Positions 57,912 to 64,000 of a DNA stretch of 64,000 nt are shown piece by piece; position 1 is the first letter of the stretch; every line of letters begins with the position of its first letter. The position numbers were made by a program, and so were the translations under genes. Location of the stretch: positions 224,654,545 to 224,718,544 of the forward strand of contig BTPG01000001.1 in NCBI GenBank assembly GCA_036245525.1, written 5' to 3'. The notes beneath the pieces are model-generated. The model ran no database searches and was not told the origin of the DNA. It saw nothing but the letters and a program-made list of their open reading frames with translations. The DNA comes from Semisulcospira habei. Lineage: Eukaryota > Mollusca > Gastropoda > Semisulcospiridae.

Positions 57912-58082
57912 TGATCCAGTGCCCTTACCCCTCCGTTCATAACAGCCAGCGTTCTTGCACCAACGCCAACTGGTATTCATCAGTCTGCACCTACACATGT
58001 GACATTGGGTACCAGATTTCAGGGAATGCTACAGTAACTTGCAGGGCTGATAAGACATGGACCAGTCAGCCATCATGCCCGG
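57912..58082 (+). CDS. Sushi/CCP domain exon 3
   Basis: Acceptor ACTTCCAG at 57911, donor CCGG|GTAATG; phase 1 at both ends. It reads IQCPYPSVHNSQRSC, VCTYTCDIGYQISGNATVTC and WTSQPSCP. One NAT glycosylation sequon is present. Confidence 0.9.
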
Positions 58083-58268
58083 GTAATGAAGCGACTGACT
58101 CCACTTAGTCATTTTCATTTGAACGCAATCAAACTTAGTTTTAAGCAGGTCTATGCGTTTATAACTAGAATTGTGATGCAATCTGTGGTTGACTCGTGCT
58201 TCACGAACATTTTGTTGACAATAAAGACATCTTTAATATTAATTGGGACGTAGCAAAGTAATTCTCAC

Positions 58269-58347
58269 TTAACTCATTCGAGACGTGCCGCCTCGAATAC
58301 GGGGCATAAGCCGCGTATCAGTAGGCGGCACGTCTCGAATGAGTTAA
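58269..58347. mobile_element. 79-bp palindromic TTAA MITE
   Basis: Perfect 24-bp terminal inverted repeats (TTAACTCATTCGAGACGTGC and onward, through GCCGCC). The first 11 bases match those of the 214-bp MITEs. Confidence 0.9.
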
Positions 58348-58367
58348 AAGCTACTTGTCACAATTGT

Positions 58368-58581
58368 TTAACCCATTTAGTCCTGACGCACTACAGCAGG
58401 AGATGGATCGACCATGATAATTCAAGGGTAGTGCCAGATTAGCTTGGCGCCTGTTGGCGCCAAGCTAATCTGGCACTACCCTTGAATTATCATGATCGAT
58501 CCATCTCCTGCAACAGGTGCGTGGTCGTTAGATGACGCCTCCAAAATTTGAGAAATACGGTCGTCAGGCTGAATGAGTTAA
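58368..58581. mobile_element. Palindromic TTAA MITE, copy 3 (214 bp)
   Basis: It ends in TTAA on both sides. The central hairpin arms run GATCGACCATGATAATT...GGCGCC with a TGTT loop. It lies 30 bases before the EGF exon acceptor. Confidence 0.93.
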
Positions 58582-58611
58582 TGGGACTAAGATTTCAAAT
58601 CTATGTTCCAG

Positions 58612-58731
58612 AGGCGTGTTCGTGGGTGCGTCACCACTGCTGGCCGGGAGACTGTAGTGGAAATTACGCCTCCAACTGTGTCTGTCGTCCGGGATTTACC
58701 CGCAGACCTGGCAGTACCGCACTTTGTGATC
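58612..58731 (+). CDS. EGF-like domain exon
   Basis: Acceptor TGTTCCAG at 58611, donor GATC|GTGAGT; phase 1 at both ends. Six cysteines occur in an EGF arrangement: EACSWVRHHCWPGDC, NCVCRPGF and TALCD, with the aromatic and Gly between the last cysteines. It is one 40-residue module, in the same frame as the neighbouring exons. Confidence 0.85.
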
Positions 58732-58854
58732 GTGAGTTTTTGTTGTCAGATGACATCATTAACACGTTCACTGTCAATGCACGTATTTAAAAAAAAAAAA
58801 GTTAATTCAACACCGTCCAGTAAACATGGACACAAAGAGGTGTCAGAAAAAGGT

Positions 58855-58903
58855 ATAGATCCTCATGAGCCCCCGCAACTGCTGGGGCTCATGAGTATCT
58901 ATA
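58855..58903. repeat. Short hairpin (arms about 16 bp)
   Basis: AGATCCTCATGAGCCCC pairs with GGGGCTCATGAGTATCT around CGCAACTGCT. Confidence 0.75.
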
Positions 58904-59070
58904 TCTCTTGCAGTTGGGTGGTGTTCAAATTTTTTCGGCAGTTCAAAGGGTTAAACCTTTCTCTGTCAGTTGCAATAGGTGGTGTCTCAGGAACAATCGC
59001 AGTTTTACTGCTGGTTAAGCCTGGCTGCCCGAGGTACGCAAGTACAAATGATGAGAGCAAAAGACATTCC

Positions 59071-59172
59071 AATGCGCAAAAGGCGATCGGGCCGAAGTCG
59101 GCCACCGTTAGCCCGTGCTCAGGCGTGCGCGGGCCGACGGTGGCTGATGTCGGCGCGATGGCCTTTGCGCAT
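59071..59172. repeat. GC-rich palindrome, about 100 bp
   Basis: Ends ATGCGCAAAAGGC and GCCTTTGCGCAT. Inner arms are CGGGCCGA...GGCCACCGT and ACGGTGGC...CGGC. Its architecture is that of 50690-50780, with many compensating and non-compensating changes. Confidence 0.75.
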
Positions 59173-59730
59173 GTTTCTCATGAGCCCTTCGTGTATGCGG
59201 GAATCATAAAAACCTGTGTCTCTTTGCGATTGTATTTGTCTGATGCTCATTGTGCTCCGACAGTCAAGGGGTGAGCTTTCGCGACTTTATATTGATCGTT
59301 TCATATTGTGATAATCAGTGTTTGTTGTCACAAAAGCATACTGACAATGATTTCTCATTACACATTGCTCTTTTAAATCTAATCAACTTGCTTGCGACTG
59401 CTCAGTGAAGGCAACGGAAAAAAGAATTCAAGTCCATTTTCGTGAAAAGCGAGATTTTTTTTTTGTAACACAGTGCCAAAATAGACATACTGTCTTTCAC
59501 GTTCACAGGGCAGGCGTGTCACTATCACAGAATGATAAGTCGATGACAGAGTTGACATCGATGATGACAGACTATTTTGGGCTACGACGATTTCTCTAAG
59601 AATGCAATAATATTCTGACAGCACGAACCTTTCCGCCAACCCCCACACCTTCCCCTTCTTGATAGGTGAAATCCTTCCCCAGCCCCAGTGATAAATCTCC
59701 GTGAAGCAGGATTACTTCTCCTCGAAAAAG

Positions 59731-59944
59731 TTAACTCATTCAGTCCAACGGCCGTATTTCGCAAATTTTGGAGGCGTCATCTAATGACTATGCACCAGTT
59801 GCAGGAGATGGATCGACCATGATAATTCAAGGGCAGTGCCAGATTATCTTGGCGCCGAGAGGCACCAAGGTAATCTGACACTGCCCTTGAATTATCATGG
59901 TCAATCCGTCTCCTGCTGTAGTGCGTCAGTGCTGAATGGGTTAA
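59731..59944. mobile_element. Palindromic TTAA MITE, copy 4 (214 bp, reverse orientation)
   Basis: TTAA at both ends. The GACGCCTCC-type arm is on the left here and on the right in copy 3. The hairpin loop region is GGCGCCGAGAGGCACC, with some mismatches. Confidence 0.92.
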
Positions 59945-60031
59945 TGATAATCGACCCTATCGTCATCTTCGTCGACGTCGTCGTCGTATTCTTGTAATTT
60001 CACTTTCAGTCTAGCCGGGTTTTTTTTTCAG

Positions 60032-60292
60032 TTGACACCACACCAGAAGTCATATTTTGCCCTGTGGCGTTGACATCCACCCAGGGTATCACCTACAATT
60101 CCTCCTACCCTGACAACACCACGCAGTGTGGTAATTACAGCGAGACATGGATTCAGGCCGATCCAGAACGGATCCACTTCATGATCCACGTGGCCATGAA
60201 CCTGACAGTGGGACCCCTGGCCAACTACACCTCGCAGTCAGCAGTCGGAATCGTCGGCGCTCTTATGAAGCTAGTTAGGGTGGACGTGTCAG
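60032..60292 (+). CDS. Exon of unknown fold, rich in N-glycosylation sequons
   Basis: Acceptor is a long T-run ending CAG at 60031, donor TCAG|GTATGA; phase 1 at both ends. 86 residues with two Cys (VIFCPVAL and TQCGNYS) and five sequons (NSS, NTT, NYS, NLT, NYT). The sequence supports an extracellular domain; I do not recognise the family. Confidence 0.75.
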
Positions 60293-61708
60293 GTATGATA
60301 GCTAATTGTGGTAACCTTTCCTAGTCATTCCATTCGACCTCATTAGACCTCACTCTCGATGTGTACTGGTATGTGATTTCGTAACTTACGACACTAATTT
60401 GTGCGGTTACATCGTATGCAAGCACGCAAGCCACCTTGCTTGTTATCCAGGCCAAAAAGGTGACTACCAAGGGCGCAAAATACAAAGAAGTCTCCCTACA
60501 CCCAAAACAACAACAACGACAACAAAACGCCCGCTTAGAACAGACATGTACGACACGATAGTTTGCTACTTTTCCTTAATTTCTAAACTTGTTTCCTTCT
60601 TCGGATTTTGGGGAGCTGGGTGGCTCAGGTGGTAGAGCGTTCGACACTCGTCCGAAAGAAAGCGGGTTCAAATCCAGCTGGGGTAAGAATGTGTTCAAAC
60701 CCTGATCGGAGCCCCGTCTTTGAAATCACATTCGCGGTAGACAAATTCGTGGTAGTCGTAGTCGTAGTATGATGCAATCACACCAGACGCACGCACGTAG
60801 GGTTCTTGTAAAGAAATTTCACTCAGTTGCAACTCATCACACGTGGCATAAGATTGTAGACCACAATGGAATAACAGTTCCAACAATATGTTATTGCGGC
60901 GATGCGATCTCCACACAATGCATCCACAAATGCCTCTACTCTAATAAACTGTATGCTCTAAAATTCCACACACTCTTTAGACACACTGCGTCTCTCATAC
61001 AATGTACACACACTTTCTAACACGGTCTTTTATACTATTACAGATTTCAAGAATAATCCGGCAAATTCGCACAACACAACCAATCGGAAAAGAAAACTTA
61101 ACTAAAACTCATTAATATTCATGAAAAAGTACACTAGAATGAACTACAAAATTCAACTACTATTAGGCGTCTTTGATACAATGTTACGAAATGTAGCCGA
61201 CACTTTGACGTCATATCTGAGGTAACTAGAAAGATCGCGACCCTGCTCAAACCTTCCAGTCTAAAGTAGGCAAAACTACGCGTCACAACAAAAATCGATC
61301 GAAATTCTCCGTGCAAAAGAAAATGAATCCTACTAAAAAGGTACGTAATTCTTATCCAAAATAACTCAAATAGATATCGGATCTTTCCTATGATTAACAC
61401 ATACATGCTCTCAAAGAATAACACAACCTCAAACGAAACACGTAGTGTTACACTTGCAGCTTGTCTGATCATTATCAATAGCAAAAGCTCTTCGGGCCGA
61501 CGTCGGGCCGAGCGACTTGCGCACTTGGATCTATGTTATGAAACGAGCATTTATTTCCGTCCGTCCTCTGGGTCGCCTTGACATATTCTCCCCTCACAAT
61601 GAGGCACAGGTTGCTGCGCAGTAGTTATTGGTGTCCGCCTCATGAAGGGGGCAGAGGCTGGCGCACCTTTCTTGCTAAAGACGAAAACCTTTGCTTCTTG
61701 TCTCACAG
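60293..61708. other. Intron with a tRNA-like SINE head
   Basis: Apart from the tRNA-like segment at 60611-60683 and a GC-rich palindrome fragment at about 61485-61520, nothing is recognised. Confidence 0.6.
60611..60683 (+). mobile_element. tRNA-derived SINE head (not a functional tRNA)
   Basis: An A-box-like GTGGCTCAGGTGGTAGAGC and a B-box-like GGGTTCAAATCC are present. The D stem GCTC/GAGC can pair and an anticodon-like stem can form. The 5' GGGAGCT has no complementary 3' acceptor strand, and the T stem has a mismatch. The downstream body has no clear end. Confidence 0.6.
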
Positions 61709-61859
61709 GCGCTGAATTCTCAATACAACGTGAAAATTTGACTGAAGCTCCAGTTTGTGAACACAACGTAAGCGACACCAACCCTCTCAGTGATGGATCT
61801 GTGTTCATCTGTGAGGGAACTATCACGCCTCCGCAACTAAATCTGACCGGGGGTGAAAG
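61709..61859 (+). CDS. Exon of unknown fold
   Basis: Acceptor TCTCACAG at 61708, donor AAAG|GTAAGA; phase 1 in, phase 2 out. It reads GAEFSIQRENLTEAPVCE, SDGSVFICEG and PQLNLTGGE, with two Cys and two NLT sequons. It is probably one half of a domain that continues in the next exon. Confidence 0.65.
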
Positions 61860-62110
61860 GTAAGAGTAAAATGTAAAAATAAAAGTAAAAAAGTGTTTCA
61901 GATTAGCACGATACCAAAAAGGGACACTGAAAAGACGTCTGATTTGTGGGTGGAGTGCATATGGACTAGATATCCCATCTTCGCCAAACTGAAGTGAACA
62001 GATGTGCAAAATGTGGTGTTAAAATGACTGACAACGTTCGAAGTAATAGTTCACTGCTTATTACAGTAAATAACTTGTTTCAATCGATGATAAAATATAA
62101 AATAACCGGT

Positions 62111-62271
62111 TTAATCCCGACGCTCCACAGCAGGGGAAGGATCGACCGTGATAATTCAAGGGTAGTGCCAGATTAGCTTGGCGCCATCAGGCACCAAGCA
62201 AATCTGACACTACTCTTGAATTATTATGGCCAATCATCTCCTGCAACTCGTACATATGGTCGTTAGGTTAA
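62111..62271. mobile_element. Palindromic TTAA MITE, copy 5 (161 bp, decayed)
   Basis: Hairpin core as in copies 3 and 4, with many mismatches. The segment containing GACGCCTCC is deleted. Confidence 0.85.
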
Positions 62272-62499
62272 ACAAAAGCGAGAGAAGTGGCCGTGGGCTT
62301 AAAGGGCATAATAAAGACACAGTAAAACAATTACAGTCAGTTGGTGGTTTTATTTTGATTTGATTTGCTTTTTGGCGTGCGAGATGAGGACTGGCAAGGA
62401 CTGTAAAGAAAATATCATTTAGTTATGCAGCTTTCGTTGAACGTAAAATCCGTTTGTCATTTTCAGTCCTTTGTATTTTTATACCTTGTTTGTTGTCAG

Positions 62500-62627
62500 T
62501 CTATGCATGCACATAGACGGATTTTCTGGCGGCTATTACCTACTTCAAGACGACTCCCTGGGATTCAGAGGGGAGCATCTTTACGTACAGAGGGTTTCAG
62601 CGACCAAACGAATCTGCTTTTTTCGAG
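62500..62627 (+). CDS. Exon of unknown fold
   Basis: Acceptor TTGTTGTCAG at 62499, donor CGAG|GTAAGT; phase 2 in, phase 1 out, matching its neighbours. It reads LCMHIDGFSGGYYLL, then FRGEHLYVQRVSATKRICFF. With the previous exon it may form a small beta-rich domain. An alternative acceptor 34 bases upstream is possible but less likely. Confidence 0.6.
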
Positions 62628-62704
62628 GTAAGTACACATCCCGCTGTCTTTTCCAAGCAAGATATGAGCAATTATCAAACAGTAAACCTCGGCCGTTTTA
62701 CTAA

Positions 62705-62796
62705 TTTACCCCTTTGGGTGTCGGTAGCGGCTTTTGTCGTGATGATTCCTGCATGAATCATCTGGACTAAACCTCTACCGACAGCCAAAGGATTAA
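62705..62796. mobile_element. Degenerate short MITE with CCTTTGG ends
   Basis: TTTACCCCTTTGG on the left and CCAAAGGATTAA on the right, with GTCGGTAG/CTACCGAC inverted repeats. It shares GATGATTCCTGCA with the element at 62955. Confidence 0.65.
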
Positions 62797-62954
62797 TAAA
62801 GTTTATTGGTGATAACAGTTATAAGGGCTATCATGACGATCATGACAATCAGACTTAGAAGAGACAAGAGAACGAGAGGGATGCGATCAAGCGATTAATG
62901 TAAAGATAACGTGTGCGATCTGCTTTACCCTGCGGTGTTCCCTTCCTCTTACTT

Positions 62955-63026
62955 TTAACCCTTTGAGTACGGAGCGGTTTTAGTCGCGATGATTCCTGCA
63001 ACCGCTAGCGACACCCCAAGGGTTAA
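62955..63026. mobile_element. 72-bp TTAA MITE with piggyBac-like ends
   Basis: TTAACCCTTTG on the left and CAAGGGTTAA on the right, with an inner AGCGGTT/AACCGCT pair. Confidence 0.8.
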
Positions 63027-63083
63027 ATTCATACGGATGTAGCACATTCGTTTTAAAATTCTGTCCCTGCGTTTTTATTGCAG

Positions 63084-63233
63084 ATTGCTCTGATGGGTGG
63101 TACACACGTTCCTGTGACGTTGAGTGTCTGAACTGTGACGTCACGAGTTCTTGCGTTCGGGATACTGGCGTATGTGACTTTGGATGTAGTCCTGGATGGT
63201 TAGTCGGAAATGGCACCAGTTTCTGTAATACAA
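63084..63233 (+). CDS. Eight-cysteine EGF-like (laminin/MEGF type) exon
   Basis: Acceptor TATTGCAG at 63083, donor ACAA|GTAAGT; phase 1 at both ends. It reads DCSDGWYTRSCDVECLNC, SSCVRDTGVCDFGC and GWLVGNGTSFCN, with eight Cys spaced as in MEGF/PEAR-type EGF-like modules. One NGT sequon. It is the last exon that I can support; the gene may continue past the window. Confidence 0.82.
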
Positions 63234-64000
63234 GTAAGTTAATTATTATACATTTTTTATCCATTAGTACTCACTGAGTGTTTAAGGCGTACAGCGTCCA
63301 AATAAAGCATAGATTGTTTAGTAATGCTGTTTGACAAATATATTTCTTTCTATTATCATGAATGCACAATAATACTTATGATTATGGAACTTAGTACCAT
63401 AGCAGAGACACTTGCAGAATTAGTACAGTTAGCTTTGATTTTGTCGGGAAAGGCTAATAATGAATTTCATTAAAGTTTTATTCCCCAGGATCAAGCATCT
63501 CAACACAGTCAGAAAACTGTCTGCAACAGATACTGCTGACAGTATGTGTATAAGTCCTTTGTGTACTATCTTAGAGCTTTATGATCTAAGTACAATGCCA
63601 AATGTTGAAATTCATCGTTTGGAGGGTGGATTGTTTTTGTACCCGAGTCGCGAATTTATCGTCTGCATCGGTCTTGTCAGTTTTGAATTAATATGCATAT
63701 TTATGATGAGCCTACGTCACAAGGCAGAACCCGGCTATGAGTGTACAATACTGCAGGTCATGAGGTCATCGGCGTAATGTACACACGTGTACTGATGTTC
63801 CCCGCCATCCCTTTGACGTAATTTTTCACCAGAAAGTAGAATAAACCGTCCGTACTTGCTATGCTGTCAAAATCACAACTTGTGTCCTGCTCGACCTGCT
63901 AATAGTATTGTACTAGGAACGATCGTGCGTACAACAGTGCACCGATCGAGGTCTTGCGTCAGTGTTAGCGCCGCTCAGTCGCTCGCAAACTGCGAGCGTG
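63234..64000. other. No gene recognised
   Basis: The 105-codon frame at 63460-63777 has no domain. A weak splice acceptor (CCCCAG at 63483-63488) exists, but the following frame is not convincing as an exon. Confidence 0.5.

Noticed and set aside
60611..60683. tRNA gene at 60611
   Set aside because: The D arm and an anticodon-like arm can form, but the 5' acceptor strand has no 3' partner and the T stem is mismatched.
63460..63777. 105-codon frame as a further exon of the mosaic gene
   Set aside because: No cysteine-rich module, no consistent phase-1 splice pair, and AT-rich codon use unlike the other exons.

Overview
The window is animal nuclear DNA, most likely from a marine invertebrate and probably a mollusc. 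The reasons are intron-split, phase-1 exons of a secreted mosaic protein, very abundant dinucleotide microsatellites, several non-LTR retrotransposon clades, tRNA-derived SINE heads, palindromic TTAA-flanked MITEs and one 16 kb Polinton/Maverick element. The species assignment is inference; nothing here is bacterial. A run of exactly 500 N at 42204-42703 is an assembly gap.

Layout. 1-8.5 kb is a nest of LINEs: a minus-strand CR1/jockey-like LINE (ORF1 with an SGNH-like domain at 7330-8511, ORF2 at 3438-5300) is interrupted by two plus-strand RTE-like elements (1-3437 and about 5390-7330). 8.5-12.4 kb is non-coding with degenerate tandem repeats and microsatellites. 12720-28873 is the Polinton. 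It has roughly 1 kb terminal inverted repeats, is flanked by an identical 8-bp direct repeat, and lies inside an open reading frame of a minus-strand LINE whose halves (12421-12711 and 28882-29251) rejoin in frame. 31.3-41.3 kb is a second nest: an L1/Tx1-like LINE on the plus strand (about 32.9-41.3 kb) that received an RTE copy on the minus strand (13-bp target duplication), a tRNA-headed SINE, and another RTE copy on the plus strand (10-bp target duplication). 42.7-43.6 kb holds a 370-bp tandem duplication with an inverted partial copy beside the gap. 45.7-48.5 kb is another CR1/jockey-like LINE on the minus strand, split cleanly by a 214-bp palindromic MITE.

From 49.8 kb to beyond 63.2 kb the plus strand carries the only candidate host gene. 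It has a signal-peptide exon, two vWA exons, three sushi/CCP exons, an EGF exon, three exons of unknown fold and an eight-cysteine EGF-like exon. Nearly all introns are phase 1. One in-frame TAG in the first vWA exon makes it either a pseudogene or an allele/assembly error. Its introns hold a CR1/L2-like LINE and many palindromic MITEs.

The Polinton encodes a packaging ATPase, protein-primed DNA polymerase B, a retroviral-type integrase, a double-jelly-roll major capsid protein, a putative penton and a set of Polinton-type membrane or unknown proteins. The genes sit in convergent and divergent blocks, many with an AATAAAAATG-like sequence at the start codon. It looks like a recent but decaying copy. 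The polymerase has one frameshift and one stop, the integrase one stop, a small membrane protein one frameshift, and the major capsid gene a 177-bp insertion with a 15-bp direct repeat. No adenovirus-type protease was found.
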